A stretch of DNA of 64,000 nt from Litchfieldia sinesaloumensis (GCF_900156865.1 NZ_LT732529.1:2410975-2474974); one strand, 5' to 3'; positions 37,152 through 46,480 are shown, counted from the first letter of the stretch. Translations and numbers: made by a program. The notes: generated from the sequence alone by a model not told the origin.

Positions 37152-38138
37152 ATGCGTCGTTTTGTTGCAAGTCTATTTGCATTATTGCTTATTATTCCAT
37201 TAGCCGCTTGTAATAATGACTCAGTTCAAAAAATCCGCATTGCTGAGGTAACCCGCTCAGTGTTTTACGCGCCTCAATATGTAGCGATTACAGAGGGATT
37301 TTTTGAAGAAGAGGGCTTGGAAGTTGAATTAACAACCGTCCCAGGTGGAGATAAAACCATGACTGCTCTAATTTCTGGTGGCGCTGATGTTGCCTTAGTT
37401 GGTTCTGAGACTTCAATTTATGTAGAAGCACAAGGCTCAACTGATCCTGTTATAAATTTTGCAGCTTTAACACAAACAGATGGCACATTTTTAGTTGCGA
37501 GGGAAAATATTGAAAATTTTAATTGGGATCAAATCAAAGATAGTACATTCCTTGGCCAACGCAAAGGTGGAATGCCACAAATGGTCGGGGAGTTTGTATT
37601 AAAGAAGCATGAGATTGACCCACACAATGATCTAAATCTTATCCAAAATATAGATTTTGCAAACATTTCAAGCGCCTATGCCTCAGGCACGGGAGAATTT
37701 GTTCAGTTATTTGAGCCTACTGCTAGTTTATTCGAAAAAGAAGGCCGTGGCTATATTGTTGCATCTTTTGGTGAAGAGTCTGGAAAGGTACCATACACAA
37801 CCTTCATGACGAAGCAAAGCTTTATTGATGACAATGGTGATGCAGTTGAAAAATTTACGCGTGCAGTCTATAAGGCACAACAATGGGTAGAGGCTCATAG
37901 CCCAGAAGAGATCGCAGAATCAGTGCAAGAGTTTTTCCCAGATATACCTCTAGATTTAATCACATCCTCTATTGAACGTTACAAGAATCAAGGCTCATAT
38001 GCAACAGACCCTGTTCTATCGGAAGAGGCTTGGAATAATCTACAAGACATTATGGATGAAGCTGGCGAATTACCAAAAAGGATAGATTATGAAACACTTG
38101 TAAATACGAGTATTGCTGAAAAAGTAATTTCCAAATAG
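37152..38138 (+). CDS. ytlA: ABC transporter substrate-binding lipoprotein YtlA
   Basis: 328 residues. Signal peptide with lipobox LAAC (Cys20), then a SsuA/ThiY-type (NMT1-like) binding fold: RIAEVTRSVFYAPQYVAITEGFFEEEGLEVEL and TALISGGADVALVGSETSI (in pieces). Family members bind aliphatic sulfonates, nitrate, taurine or thiamine precursors; I cannot choose. First gene of ytlA-ytlC-ytlD. Excellent AAGGAGG eight bases before ATG. Confidence 0.88.
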   Translation: MRRFVASLFALLLIIPLAACNNDSVQKIRIAEVTRSVFYAPQYVAITEGFFEEEGLEVELTTVPGGDKTMTALISGGADVALVGSETSIYVEAQGSTDPVINFAALTQTDGTFLVARENIENFNWDQIKDSTFLGQRKGGMPQMVGEFVLKKHEIDPHNDLNLIQNIDFANISSAYASGTGEFVQLFEPTASLFEKEGRGYIVASFGEESGKVPYTTFMTKQSFIDDNGDAVEKFTRAVYKAQQWVEAHSPEEIAESVQEFFPDIPLDLITSSIERYKNQGSYATDPVLSEEAWNNLQDIMDEAGELPKRIDYETLVNTSIAEKVISK

Positions 38139-38195
38139 GGAGGTCGGGCAAGTTTTCAACCTCCTTTTTGAACACGCATAAATAGGAGTGTTACT

Positions 38196-38975
38196 ATGAG
38201 CTTTCTGACAGTAAAAGATATACAACATGTTTATTTTACAAAGGATCAGACAACAACCGCACTAGAAGATATTTCACTCACAATCGAGGAGGGAGAATTT
38301 ATTTCTCTCCTCGGCCCAAGTGGGTGTGGTAAGACGACATTACTCTCCATTATAGCTGGATTATTAAAACCGACTTTTGGAGAGGTGCTAATAGAAGATA
38401 AAACGATAGAAAAGGCCAAATCTGATATTGGCTATATGCTTCAACAAGACTATTTGTTTCCCTGGAAGACTATCGAAGAGAATATCATGGTTGGATTGCA
38501 AATTATGAATCAGGATACAGACGAAGCTAAAAAAAATACACTTGCTCTACTCGAAGAAATTGGACTAAAAGGCGTTGAAAAATCGTATCCTAAACAACTT
38601 TCTGGTGGGATGAGACAGAGAGCAGCACTGGTCCGCACCCTTGCAACAAATCCAAAAATTCTTTTGCTTGATGAACCTTTCTCCGCATTAGATTTTCAAA
38701 CAAAGTTAAAATTAGAAGACCTTGTATCGGATACATTAAAGGAATATCGCAAAACCGCCATCCTTGTCACCCATGATATTGGTGAAGCAATTGCAATGAG
38801 TGACCGAATTTATCTACTTTCAAAGAGGCCAGGAAAAATTGCTAAAGTCTTTGAAATTCCGGAATGTTTACGAAATGAGACTCCATTTGATGCAAGACAA
38901 CATCCCGAGTATTCGAATATTTTTCAGCAAATATGGGAGGAGTTAGATAATCTTGAAGCAAAACCTGAACATTAA
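38196..38975 (+). CDS. ytlC: ABC transporter ATPase YtlC
   Basis: 259 residues. Walker [10 protein letters not shown] (about 40-48), Q-loop, signature LSGGMRQR (about 135-142), Walker [12 protein letters not shown] (about 155-165), switch His in VTHDIGEA. SsuB/TauB-like subfamily. It energises uptake of the YtlA ligand. The 3' end overlaps the permease start by 23 bp. Confidence 0.9.
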   Translation: MSFLTVKDIQHVYFTKDQTTTALEDISLTIEEGEFISLLGPSGCGKTTLLSIIAGLLKPTFGEVLIEDKTIEKAKSDIGYMLQQDYLFPWKTIEENIMVGLQIMNQDTDEAKKNTLALLEEIGLKGVEKSYPKQLSGGMRQRAALVRTLATNPKILLLDEPFSALDFQTKLKLEDLVSDTLKEYRKTAILVTHDIGEAIAMSDRIYLLSKRPGKIAKVFEIPECLRNETPFDARQHPEYSNIFQQIWEELDNLEAKPEH

Positions 38976-39762
38976 AGAACTTCACAATCATTATTTACAA
39001 TCCATCAAAAAAGAGAAGAGACTAGTCCGATTTTATCAACTCCTAATTTTTATTGTCTTTTTCGGGCTCTGGGAGATTGCAAGTCGAAACCATTGGATTG
39101 ACCCACTAATCTTCAGTGCCCCATCAAAGGTTGGAAATCTATTCTTAGAGAAAATAAATGACGGAACATTGTTCAATAATCTTGCCATCACCTTGTTTGA
39201 AACAGTGCTTGGCTTTATCATCGGAACCTTGCTTGGAGCATTAATTGCGGCAATACTATGGTGGTCTGAACGTCTTTCAAATATTCTTGATCCTTATCTA
39301 GTTATTTTAAATGCGATGCCAAAGGTCGCACTAGGTCCTATTTTAATTGTTGCATTAGGTACTGGGTATGTCTCAATCATTGCCATGGGCGCGATTATCT
39401 CGGTCATCATAACAACAATCGTTGTCTATACCTCATTTAAAGAGGTGGATTATAACTATATTAAGGTTCTGTTGACGTTTGGTGCGAATCGGAAACAAAT
39501 CTTTCGCAATGTCATTCTCCCTTCCTCCTTTCCTGCACTAATTTCCACATTAAAAGTAAATGTCGGGTTATCATGGGTAGGAGTAATTGTCGGGGAATTC
39601 CTCGTTTCAAAGCAGGGCTTGGGCTATTTAATTATTTACGGATTCCAAGTGTTTAACTTCACACTTATTTTCCTTAGCTTAATTCTCATTGCCATTTGCG
39701 CAACACTCATGTACCAAGGTGTTGAATACATTGAAAGAAAGTTAATAAAAGATTCCAAGTAA
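38953..39762 (+). CDS. ytlD: ABC transporter permease YtlD
   Basis: 269 residues with about six transmembrane segments and the EAA-type loop [25 protein letters not shown] (partly quoted) that contacts the ATPase. SsuC-like. The start TTG at 38953 has GGAGGAG about ten bases upstream, inside the ytlC gene. Last gene of the operon, followed by a terminator shared with ytkD. Confidence 0.88.
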   Translation: MKQNLNIKELHNHYLQSIKKEKRLVRFYQLLIFIVFFGLWEIASRNHWIDPLIFSAPSKVGNLFLEKINDGTLFNNLAITLFETVLGFIIGTLLGALIAAILWWSERLSNILDPYLVILNAMPKVALGPILIVALGTGYVSIIAMGAIISVIITTIVVYTSFKEVDYNYIKVLLTFGANRKQIFRNVILPSSFPALISTLKVNVGLSWVGVIVGEFLVSKQGLGYLIIYGFQVFNFTLIFLSLILIAICATLMYQGVEYIERKLIKDSK

Positions 39763-39764
39763 AA

Positions 39765-39795
39765 AAAGCTCTTCTAGTGGTTGCTAGAGAGCTTT
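39765..39795. terminator. Bidirectional terminator between ytlD and ytkD
   Basis: AAAGCTCTTCTAG pairs with CTAGAGAGCTTT around TGGTTG, with an A run before it that serves as the T tract on the minus strand. It overlaps the ytkD 3' end. Confidence 0.75.
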
Positions 39796-40272
39796 CTTCG
39801 TTTTTATAGACTTTTTTACATAATCAATACTATGAAGTAATACATCATCCTTCATAATAAAACTATAACGGCGATCATTTTTTATCGTGGCTAAAGGGAT
39901 ATCTTTTAGCAAAACTGGCCCCTTCGTTTCAAAATAATTGTTCTTTTCAAGAAGCCGTTCGATCTCTGCAAAATAAATATTTTTAATAATCGTTTTTCCT
40001 TTCCCATTTACCTTATATTGTCCAATATACTCAAGTTCGCGTACTTCGGCTCCTGTCTCCTCCATTACCTCTCGAATGGCTGCTGCCTCCGGTGTTTCTC
40101 CTTCTTCAACCTTACCACCCGGAAATTCTAGGCCTCGTTCGGAATGGCTGGTTAACAACCATTGTCCCTTGTAGCGGCAAATTACCCAGACATGTTTCGG
40201 ATAAGCCGAGAAAGGGTCTGGTGTAAACGAAAGATTCACTTCATTATGATACAAATCATGAAAAACAATCAT
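39784..40272 (-). CDS. ytkD: NUDIX nucleoside triphosphatase YtkD
   Basis: 162 residues. The Nudix box [23 protein letters not shown] (about 54-76) is complete with REVMEE. B. subtilis YtkD is an 8-oxo-dGTP/RNA pyrophosphohydrolase active against oxidative damage. Sequence [21 protein letters not shown], then FPGGKVE agrees with it. ATG at 40272. It ends in a terminator shared with ytlD. Confidence 0.92.
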   Translation of the reverse strand: MIVFHDLYHNEVNLSFTPDPFSAYPKHVWVICRYKGQWLLTSHSERGLEFPGGKVEEGETPEAAAIREVMEETGAEVRELEYIGQYKVNGKGKTIIKNIYFAEIERLLEKNNYFETKGPVLLKDIPLATIKNDRRYSFIMKDDVLLHSIDYVKKSIKTKKAL

Positions 40273-40373
40273 TTTATTTAGTCTCCATTACTATTGTTTT
40301 TTTCTATGATAACATAAAGTAAATCTTCAAACAGTGAGGGGTAGCATTTTCCTCCACCGATTGTTAGATAAGT

Positions 40374-40431
40374 CCCACACGATGTGGGCAAAAAGACTTT
40401 GCCACGCAGAAGGAACGTACTAAGACTTTGT
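40374..40431. repeat. Dispersed repeat, copy B (CCCACACGA...GACTTTG)
   Basis: CCCACACGATGTGGG hairpin followed by AAAGACTTTGCCACGCAGAAGG...TAAGACTTTG, matching copy A at 28932-28988 over its length with a few changes and small gaps. An 80-codon minus-strand frame across it is probably accidental. Downstream, GGCAGT (40454-40459)/ACTGCC (40481-40486) adds another inverted repeat. Confidence 0.6.
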
Positions 40432-40508
40432 TCTTTATTTTCATCTATTTGTCGGCAGTCACCCACCTGTAAGGGAGAAAACTGCCAGTTAATGCGGGAT
40501 AAAAAAAC

Positions 40509-40533
40509 AAGCCTCTTCATGTAGAAGGGGCTT
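40509..40533 (-). terminator. Terminator of the 112-residue hypothetical gene
   Basis: Minus-strand AAGCCCCTTC/GAAGAGGCTT with a 5-base loop, followed by GTTTTTTT. It overlaps the stop codon of the gene at 40532. Confidence 0.8.
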
Positions 40534-40870
40534 AATCAACATTCCGTAATACATCGAAAATTCCTTGAGATTGAATAAAATCCTTCGTCTCTTGGTCTCC
40601 AAGCTGATATATCATCTCAAAGACCTGTAGCAGGGTTGTATCATACCTATCATTTGAAGAATCATTATGGTATTCGACATAAGGCACATGTGCACGTAGA
40701 AAACCTTCAATTTCATTCCCATAATTTGTAGTAAAAAGATTCCTTAATTGATGAATTTCTTCGTCTGTTGCTTCAATCTTATACTCCCAAGTTGAACCTG
40801 ACTTCACCTGAGAAATCTCTCCACTCCCAACAGAAATATAATACGTTTTTCTAGGCTGTTGACCCAACAT
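40532..40870 (-). CDS. Conserved hypothetical protein, 112 residues
   Basis: I do not recognise a named family. It is soluble, acidic and mixed alpha/beta: KTYYISVGSGEISQ, then a helix EATDEEIHQLRNLF and a region FLRAHVPYVEYHND, RYDTTLLQVFEMIYQLG. The pattern suggests a small intracellular Bacillus protein. AGGAGTGAG precedes the ATG at 40870. It is followed by its own terminator. No enzyme motif is visible. Confidence 0.78.
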   Translation of the reverse strand: MLGQQPRKTYYISVGSGEISQVKSGSTWEYKIEATDEEIHQLRNLFTTNYGNEIEGFLRAHVPYVEYHNDSSNDRYDTTLLQVFEMIYQLGDQETKDFIQSQGIFDVLRNVD

Positions 40871-41047
40871 TACTCACTCCTAACAGAGAATTACGTTATT
40901 TTAGCTTTTTCCTTCAGAGTTAAAAATATGCACACACCTAACCTTAAGTCGTTGCCTATTTTCAGACAAATAGTATCTTTTGATGTTTTACCCCATATAC
41001 TAAACTCCAAGTAAATAAGTGAAAAGCAGGCAAAGGGGGAGCTATTC

Positions 41048-41308
41048 TTGAAACTAATTGATGAAATTTATGAATTGTACCGAAATAAATTAACAGGTGA
41101 TGAAGAAGATGCTGATATTGTTGCCTTTTCGGTGCTTGAACAATTTGGGCGTGAAGACTTAATTGACCTATTAGGTGATTTATCTGACCAAGAACTACGA
41201 AATTTAGTAGGATTTTATATGATTGAGCTCCTAAAAGCAAAGATGGCTCGAGACGGAATCGGCCAATCCAAGATGATGACAATCGATGAACTGAGGAATA
41301 TGCATTAG
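41048..41308 (+). CDS. DUF6154 family small protein
   Basis: 86 residues, acidic and helical: MKLIDEIYELYRNKLTGDEE, then FSVLEQFGREDLIDLLGDLSDQELRNLVGFY. I think it belongs to DUF6154, found in Bacillaceae, function unknown. Start TTG at 41048 with AAGGGGGAG nine bases upstream; there is no ATG nearby. No signal peptide. Confidence 0.78.
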   Translation: MKLIDEIYELYRNKLTGDEEDADIVAFSVLEQFGREDLIDLLGDLSDQELRNLVGFYMIELLKAKMARDGIGQSKMMTIDELRNMH

Positions 41309-41320
41309 ATAAATAAAAAA

Positions 41321-41360
41321 AAGGATTGTCCATTCAAGCCTAAAGCCCGCGACAATCCTT
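41321..41360 (-). terminator. Terminator after threonine aldolase gene
   Basis: AAGGATTGTC/GACAATCCTT, 10-bp stem with a 20-base loop; minus strand continues TTTTTTATTT. Confidence 0.8.
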
Positions 41361-41373
41361 CCTAAGAAAAGAA

Positions 41374-42390
41374 TTAAAGTTTATTTACAATCCGTAATGC
41401 CTCATCAATAGACTCTTTATCCACATCGTAATGAGTTGTGAAACGGACGAGTTGAGGACCAAATGTTGAGACCAAGACACCTTGCTCTTTTAGCATGGCA
41501 GCAAACTGATTTGAAGTTACCCCTCTTTCACTCACATTTACTAAAATAATATTGGTATCAACTTGATTTACAACATTTATTCCATGAATGCTACCGAGTC
41601 CCTCTGCAAGGATTTTTGCGTGCTCATGATCAATGGCAAGTCGGTCAACCATCGTACGTAATGCCACAAGTCCTGGTGCGGCGACAATACCTACCTGTCT
41701 TAAACCACCACCAAGTCTTTTCCTCCATTTCCTGGCACGTTTGATAAACTCCTCATTTCCCGCAATAATTGAACCAACTGGGGCTCCTAACCCCTTCGAT
41801 AAACAAAATTGTACAGTATCTGTGTATTGGGCAATGTCCTTTGCAGGTCGATTTAATGCCACTGCAGCATTGAATAGACGTGCTCCGTCCAAATGAACGG
41901 GTATATGATTTGAAGCTGCAATTTTATAAATAGCATCCATATTTTCTAGTGGAATAACTGCCCCACCCGCGCGATTATGTGTATTTTCCATACATATCAA
42001 GCCTGTCTCGGCATTATGTACATCGTCTTCTTGAATGGCTGCCTCTACTTTTGTCGGATCCATAGCACCTCGAATACCTTTTATTGTTCGTGGTTGTACC
42101 CCAGCAAATGCAGAAATAGCACCACCTTCGTAATTAAAAAGATGGGAATCTTGCTCAACAATAATTTCATTACCTTTACTTGTATGAGTTAAAACGGCGA
42201 TTTGGTTACCTTGTGTTCCACTTGTTACAAACAATGCCGCCTCTTTTCCAAGCATTTCTGCTGCAGTTTGTTCAAGTTCATTAACTGTTGGGTCTTCTTG
42301 GTAAACATCATCCCCAACTTCAGCTTCATAGGCTGCTTTTCTCATTTCCTCAGTGGGTTTTGTAACTGTGTCACTTCTTAAATCAATCAT
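41374..42390 (-). CDS. ltaE: Low-specificity L-threonine aldolase
   Basis: 338 residues, PLP-dependent fold type I. N-terminal MIDLRSDTVTKPTEEMR, PLP Lys in FCLSKGLGAPVGS (about 197-209), and HLDGARLFNAA with the PLP-contact Asp. Cleaves threonine or allo-threonine to glycine and acetaldehyde. The frame opens at a GTG (42405) that is part of GTGGAGGGG, the ribosome binding site, so the ATG at 42390 is the start. Monocistronic with its own terminator. Confidence 0.9.
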   Translation of the reverse strand: MIDLRSDTVTKPTEEMRKAAYEAEVGDDVYQEDPTVNELEQTAAEMLGKEAALFVTSGTQGNQIAVLTHTSKGNEIIVEQDSHLFNYEGGAISAFAGVQPRTIKGIRGAMDPTKVEAAIQEDDVHNAETGLICMENTHNRAGGAVIPLENMDAIYKIAASNHIPVHLDGARLFNAAVALNRPAKDIAQYTDTVQFCLSKGLGAPVGSIIAGNEEFIKRARKWRKRLGGGLRQVGIVAAPGLVALRTMVDRLAIDHEHAKILAEGLGSIHGINVVNQVDTNIILVNVSERGVTSNQFAAMLKEQGVLVSTFGPQLVRFTTHYDVDKESIDEALRIVNKL

Positions 42391-42433
42391 CCTTTTCCCC
42401 TCCACTTTTTTCCCTTACTATTAAAATAAAGCA

Positions 42434-42461
42434 AAACCCCTCTTTCGACAAGAAAGAAGGG
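42434..42461 (-). terminator. Terminator after dps
   Basis: Minus-strand CCCTTCTTTC/GAAAGAGGGG with loop TTGTC, then TTTTGC. Ten bases past dps. Confidence 0.75.
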
Positions 42462-42471
42462 TACACTTGCT

Positions 42472-42912
42472 TTATTTACCTAAGAAGGATTGAAGCATCC
42501 AAATATGTTTTTCAAGGGCTTGGTGGATAGCAAGAAGCATATCTCCTGTTGTTTCATCATCCACTTCTGCAGCAACATTCATTCCTTCCTTTAACTCACC
42601 TGTTAATATAGAAAAATCATTGGAAATTGCTGCTACCATTTCTTCTGCATTTTCATTTCCATTAGCTTCTTTAATAGTTGACAATTCAAGAATTTCCTTC
42701 ATAGTGGCAACAGGTTTTCCACCGATAGCTAATAAGCGTTCTGCTAATTCATCGATATGAACTGAGGCTTCATTATACAATTCCTCGAACTTTTCATGGA
42801 GAGTAAAAAATTGAGCGCCTTTCACATACCAGTGGTAGTTATGTAACTTAATGTAGAGTATACTCCAGTTTGCAACCTGTTTATTTACCATTTCGACTAA
42901 ATGTGTTGACAT
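42472..42912 (-). CDS. dps: Dps-family DNA-protecting ferritin
   Basis: 146 residues, B. subtilis Dps 145. Ferroxidase residues are in [26 protein letters not shown] and HIDELAER (quoted in pieces): His, His, Asp/Glu at the dimer interface. Forms 12-mers that oxidise and store iron and bind DNA under stress. Frame is open to 42945, but GGAGGAGATAAAA precedes the ATG at 42912. A sigma-B-like promoter lies at 42937-42961. Confidence 0.93.
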   Translation of the reverse strand: MSTHLVEMVNKQVANWSILYIKLHNYHWYVKGAQFFTLHEKFEELYNEASVHIDELAERLLAIGGKPVATMKEILELSTIKEANGNENAEEMVAAISNDFSILTGELKEGMNVAAEVDDETTGDMLLAIHQALEKHIWMLQSFLGK

Positions 42913-42936
42913 TTTTATCTCCTCCTTACTGTTATC

Positions 42937-42961
42937 ATACCCCATTAAACAAGAGTGAAAC
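42937..42961 (-). promoter_or_regulatory. Sigma-B-like promoter of dps
   Basis: Minus-strand GTTTCA (42956-42961), 13-bp spacer, GGGTAT (42937-42942), close to the sigma-B consensus GTTTAA-N12-14-GGGTAT. Predicted start about 18 bases before the dps ATG. B. subtilis dps is known to be sigma-B controlled. Confidence 0.65.
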
Positions 42962-43068
42962 TAAAAAAATGTTGAGGTTATTTTACAAATTTGAAATAAT
43001 TCATAGCCGCAACGATGTCTTAAAAAATTGTTCCATGTTAAAATATAGGATAAAAAGAGGGGGGTACT

Positions 43069-43233
43069 ATGCTTACAGTATTAATTTTTTCAATTATTAT
43101 TGTATTTATTGTATTACTTTTAGCTGTTGTAACAACATCAAAAGCTTATAAATACAAACATACAGTAGATAATTTAGATGAAAATCCACACTTAAACCAG
43201 CCTGAAAACAAGGAGAACCAAGATGGAAAATAA
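43069..43233 (+). CDS. ytzI: Small membrane protein YtzI
   Basis: 54 residues: one transmembrane segment (LTVLIFSIIIVFIVLLLAVV), then TTSKAYKYKHTVDNLDENPH and a charged tail. This matches YtzI, encoded beside dps in B. subtilis. AGAGGGGGG precedes the ATG. Its 3' end overlaps the amidase gene by 11 bp, in a different frame, and carries the amidase AAGGAGAAC ribosome binding site. Confidence 0.85.
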   Translation: MLTVLIFSIIIVFIVLLLAVVTTSKAYKYKHTVDNLDENPHLNQPENKENQDGK

Positions 43234-44686
43234 ACGTCTTCACAAGTTTGCGAATGATTGGTTGATAGAGGCTACTATTGATTCTATCCAAGAAAAGTAT
43301 AGTAATGGTGAACTTACAGCAAAAGAAGTTGTTCTTTTGTATTTAGATAGAATCTCCAACTTTGATTCAGCACTAAAGTCAGTTATTGAGATTAATCCAG
43401 ATGCCATACAAATTGCAATGGCCTTAGATGCTGAACGTAAAGAAAACGGTCCTCGTGGCCCACTTCACGGAATTCCCGTATTACTTAAAGACAACCTTGA
43501 TACGAATGACAAAATGCACACTTCTGCTGGCTCACTTGCGCTGGCTGATTCATATGCACAAGAGGATTCATATGTTGCGTACTTACTGAGAGAAGCCGGA
43601 GCAATCATCTTGGGCAAAACAAATATGACTGAATGGGCAAATTTCATGACAGAAGGTATGCCCAGTGGATACAGTTCTAGAGGTGGGCAAACCTTAAACC
43701 CATATGGCCCTGGCAAATTTGATGTTGGAGGCTCTAGTGCAGGTTCTGGTTCAGCCATTGCCGCAAATTTTGCTGTAGTTGCAATAGGTACAGAAACGTC
43801 TGGTTCTATACTGAGCCCTTCAAGTCAAAATTCTCTTGTTGGCATTAAACCAACCGTAGGGTTAGTTAGTCGGTCAGGAATAATACCAATAGCACATACG
43901 CAGGATACAGCTGGGCCTATGGCACGAACGGTTAAGGATGCTGCATATTTATTATCTGCTATCTCAAAAGTAGACCACAGAGACTCGATAACTTATACAA
44001 GTAGAGTATTACCGTCTACTGATTTTACACAGTTCTTAGCTGTTGATGGATTAAAAGGCGCACGTATTGGTATCGCAAGAGAGGTTTATTTTGATTACTT
44101 GAGTAAAAACAAGCTTGCAGTAATGGATCAAGCCATTAACAAGCTTAAAGAACTAGGTGCAACAGTAATCGAAGATGTAAGAATTCCATCCTCGAAAAAT
44201 AAGTGGAACTACGATGTGTTGACCTATGAATTCAAGGTAGACCTTAATAATTATTTACGAAATATAGATACTTCATTACCAATACATAATTTAGCTGATC
44301 TTATTGCATTTAATAAGCAAAACGAAGAAAAAATGTTAAAATACGGTCAAGTATTATTAGAAAAAGCAGAAAAGACAAGTGGAACTCTAAAAGAAAAAGA
44401 GTATATCGAGGCTTTAGAAAGTGATCACTATCATTCAACAATAAACGGAATAGATTATGTATTAGAACATAATCAATTAGATGCTGTAGTGTTCCCTAAT
44501 AATTTTGGAGCAGGAATCCCTGCTAAAGCCGGTTATCCTTCTATTACTATACCAGCTGGGTATACACCTGAAGGCGAACCTGTCGGCATTACATTTACTG
44601 GAACCGCTTATTCTGAACCAACTCTAATTAAATTGGCTTATTCGTTCGAACAGGGAACAAAATTTCGAATTCCACCGAAACTATAA
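43223..44686 (+). CDS. Amidase signature family enzyme
   Basis: 487 residues. Ser-cisSer-Lys triad: Lys in GIPVLLKDNLD (about 82-92), cis-Ser and Ser in GGSSAGSGSAIAANF (about 170-184) and GTETSGSILSPSS (about 190-202). GatA-like fold but without GatB/GatC neighbours, so it is more likely a peptide or amide hydrolase of the PAM (peptide amidase) type. No signal peptide. The start overlaps ytzI by 11 bp, which suggests translational coupling. It ends in a terminator convergent with luxS. Confidence 0.87.
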   Translation: MENKRLHKFANDWLIEATIDSIQEKYSNGELTAKEVVLLYLDRISNFDSALKSVIEINPDAIQIAMALDAERKENGPRGPLHGIPVLLKDNLDTNDKMHTSAGSLALADSYAQEDSYVAYLLREAGAIILGKTNMTEWANFMTEGMPSGYSSRGGQTLNPYGPGKFDVGGSSAGSGSAIAANFAVVAIGTETSGSILSPSSQNSLVGIKPTVGLVSRSGIIPIAHTQDTAGPMARTVKDAAYLLSAISKVDHRDSITYTSRVLPSTDFTQFLAVDGLKGARIGIAREVYFDYLSKNKLAVMDQAINKLKELGATVIEDVRIPSSKNKWNYDVLTYEFKVDLNNYLRNIDTSLPIHNLADLIAFNKQNEEKMLKYGQVLLEKAEKTSGTLKEKEYIEALESDHYHSTINGIDYVLEHNQLDAVVFPNNFGAGIPAKAGYPSITIPAGYTPEGEPVGITFTGTAYSEPTLIKLAYSFEQGTKFRIPPKL

Positions 44687-44712
44687 AACCTCAGCCATAA
44701 TGGCTGAGGTTT
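44686..44712. terminator. Terminator between amidase and luxS
   Basis: AAACCTCAGCCA/TGGCTGAGGTTT, 12-bp perfect stem, 3-base loop; T tract weak on the plus strand, present as TTTTATAG on minus. Confidence 0.8.
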
Positions 44713-44720
44713 CTAATGTC

Positions 44721-45194
44721 TTAACCGAAGACTTTATGAAGCTCTTCTTTTGATTGTGAAAGCCAGAAACGCATGAGTCGCTTTGCACCTTCTAAATCAT
44801 GTAGCTTTGCTTGCCCACATTGAGTTTCATTAGCTGCAGGGATTTCAGTAATTTCAACTGCACTTTCCATAGTTGCTTCCAATAAATCAATAATTTCAGT
44901 AACTGTAGGCTCCCCACTTACGACTAGGTAATAACCTGTTTGACATCCCATTGGGGAAATATCAATAATATCAAAATGGTCGTATTTCTCACAATGTTCA
45001 CGTAGATTAAAAGCTAATAAATGTTCAAGCGTGTGAATTACATCTGGTTTCATCGCTTGTTTATTTGGCTGACAAAAACGAATATCGAATTTATTTACAA
45101 CTCCATCTGTACCAACTTTGTGTACACCACAATGTCTTACATATGGGGCTTTAACAGCATTATGATCAAGTTCAAAACTTTCTACTGATGGCAT
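44721..45194 (-). CDS. luxS: S-ribosylhomocysteine lyase LuxS
   Basis: 157 residues, exactly the B. subtilis length. Iron-binding HTLEH (about 54-58) and a Cys in the CGQAKLHD region (about 126), catalytic Cys in MGCQTGYY (about 82-89). Recycles S-ribosylhomocysteine to homocysteine, releasing DPD, the AI-2 precursor. The frame extends to 45254, but GGGAGTGAAGAGA stands before the ATG at 45194, and homology begins [11 protein letters not shown]. Confidence 0.96.
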   Translation of the reverse strand: MPSVESFELDHNAVKAPYVRHCGVHKVGTDGVVNKFDIRFCQPNKQAMKPDVIHTLEHLLAFNLREHCEKYDHFDIIDISPMGCQTGYYLVVSGEPTVTEIIDLLEATMESAVEITEIPAANETQCGQAKLHDLEGAKRLMRFWLSQSKEELHKVFG

Positions 45195-45347
45195 TCTCTT
45201 CACTCCCTGTATTTTTCGTATCTCTATCATAACTCTAATTCCGATTTTTTTCATCTATTTAGTTTGAATAAAATATCAAAAGATGATTTTATTTCATCCC
45301 TATAGTATAGTATAAGTACCTAAAACTAGTAAGGGAAGTAGAAAAAA

Positions 45348-45587
45348 TTGCTTCAAACGTTATTTATAGGAATTATCAAGTTCTATCGAAGATTTATCTC
45401 TCCTCTAAAGCCACCAACGTGCCGCTTTTATCCAACTTGTTCACAATATGGACATGAAGCAATCCATCGCTTTGGTGCAATAAAAGGGGGATATTTAACA
45501 ATTAAACGTATTTTAAAATGTCATCCCCTACATCCAGGTGGAATTGACTTTGTACCAGAGAAAAAGGAAGGTAAGCATCAACATTAA
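45348..45587 (+). CDS. yidD: Membrane protein insertion efficiency factor YidD
   Basis: 79 residues. Family core [28 protein letters not shown] (quoted in part) with three conserved Cys, then [18 protein letters not shown]. Peripheral membrane protein that assists YidC-dependent insertion. B. subtilis YtjA. Start TTG, with AAGGGAAG about nine bases upstream. The 3' end is included in a 15-bp terminator stem. Confidence 0.93.
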   Translation: MLQTLFIGIIKFYRRFISPLKPPTCRFYPTCSQYGHEAIHRFGAIKGGYLTIKRILKCHPLHPGGIDFVPEKKEGKHQH

Positions 45588-45601
45588 TGCTTACCTTCCT
45601 T
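45564..45601. terminator. Bidirectional terminator between yidD and YtkA-like gene
   Basis: AAGGAAGGTAAGCAT/ATGCTTACCTTCCTT, 15-bp perfect stem with an 8-base loop, T-rich on the plus strand and A-rich before it. It covers the last yidD codons. Confidence 0.92.
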
Positions 45602-45603
45602 TC

Positions 45604-46377
45604 TTATTTTACTTTCGTTGTCTTTTCAAGATGTTCATGTATCTCATCTTTTTCAATATGAACTTGCACGTGGTAAGTGCCTTCCTCGGCAAAAGTGTGA
45701 GCTGCTTTGTATACACCCGAATCCGTTTCGTTCGCATCTAGGAACTCATGCTTGTCGTTACCTTCAAGCCAAACTTCAAATCGTACTCTTGCGTCAGTAA
45801 GTGGAGCTTCTGATTCTTCGAAAGACACGAGTAGAGTTGATTGTTTTCCTTTTGAATATTCAGGTTCAAGTGGGAAATCGATTGTAACTTGTCCATTTCC
45901 ATGATGATGATTACTACCATGATGCTCATGGCTTTCATCCACTTCGTCTGCTTCAGATTCTTCACTTACATCTGGGTTTCCGATTTCTATTTCAACCTTT
46001 GGCATTGTATGCATGCTTCTAGCAGTGACATGTGCAGTAACATAATAGATTCCGTCAACTTCAAATGATTTAACCACCGTGTACTCTCCATCGGAAGTAT
46101 GTACACCATCTAGAAATTCACTTTCCTCGGTGCCCTTTTCTTTTATTTCAAAACTTACTTCATCTGCATCTTCAACAGCTTCTTCTCCTTGAGTAACTTT
46201 TGCACGAAATGTTACTTCTTCACCTGGATTTATTTTATCAGGCTCAATTATCAAATCTACTTCTAAAGGCGTTAACTCTGTCATATTCGAATTTGTATTT
46301 TCTGTATCCGTCTCGTTATTACAGGCTACTACTATTAATAACATAGCCATAAATAGAAAAAGAACGATTCTTTTCAT
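45604..46377 (-). CDS. Lipoprotein with two YtkA/FixH-like domains
   Basis: 257 residues. Signal peptide with lipobox IVVAC (Cys19), then two similar Ig-like FixH/YtkA domains (about 34-135 and 165-257), each ending in a YYVTAHVTAR- or YHVQVHIEKD-type strand, joined by an acidic linker and a His-rich stretch ESHEHHGSNHHHGNG. B. subtilis YtkA has one such domain (about 149 residues), so this is a duplicated form. Placed outside the membrane; metal (copper or zinc) binding by the His linker is inference. Confidence 0.83.
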   Translation of the reverse strand: MKRIVLFLFMAMLLIVVACNNETDTENTNSNMTELTPLEVDLIIEPDKINPGEEVTFRAKVTQGEEAVEDADEVSFEIKEKGTEESEFLDGVHTSDGEYTVVKSFEVDGIYYVTAHVTARSMHTMPKVEIEIGNPDVSEESEADEVDESHEHHGSNHHHGNGQVTIDFPLEPEYSKGKQSTLLVSFEESEAPLTDARVRFEVWLEGNDKHEFLDANETDSGVYKAAHTFAEEGTYHVQVHIEKDEIHEHLEKTTKVK

Positions 46378-46480
46378 ATTCCTTCACCTCAACTACATAG
46401 TACATCAAATTATTATTTATTCATGTGTATTTTTTATGACATTACCATTTTAACCAAAAGTAGCTCTATATAACGCAATC

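Noticed and set aside
40278..40520. 80-codon minus-strand frame downstream of the 112-residue gene
   Set aside because: It lies across dispersed repeat copy B, lacks a ribosome binding site and follows a strong terminator.
42970..43000. Possible PerR box upstream of dps
   Set aside because: TTATTTTACAAATTTGAAATAA has only short symmetry and does not fit the TTATAATNATTATAA spacing.
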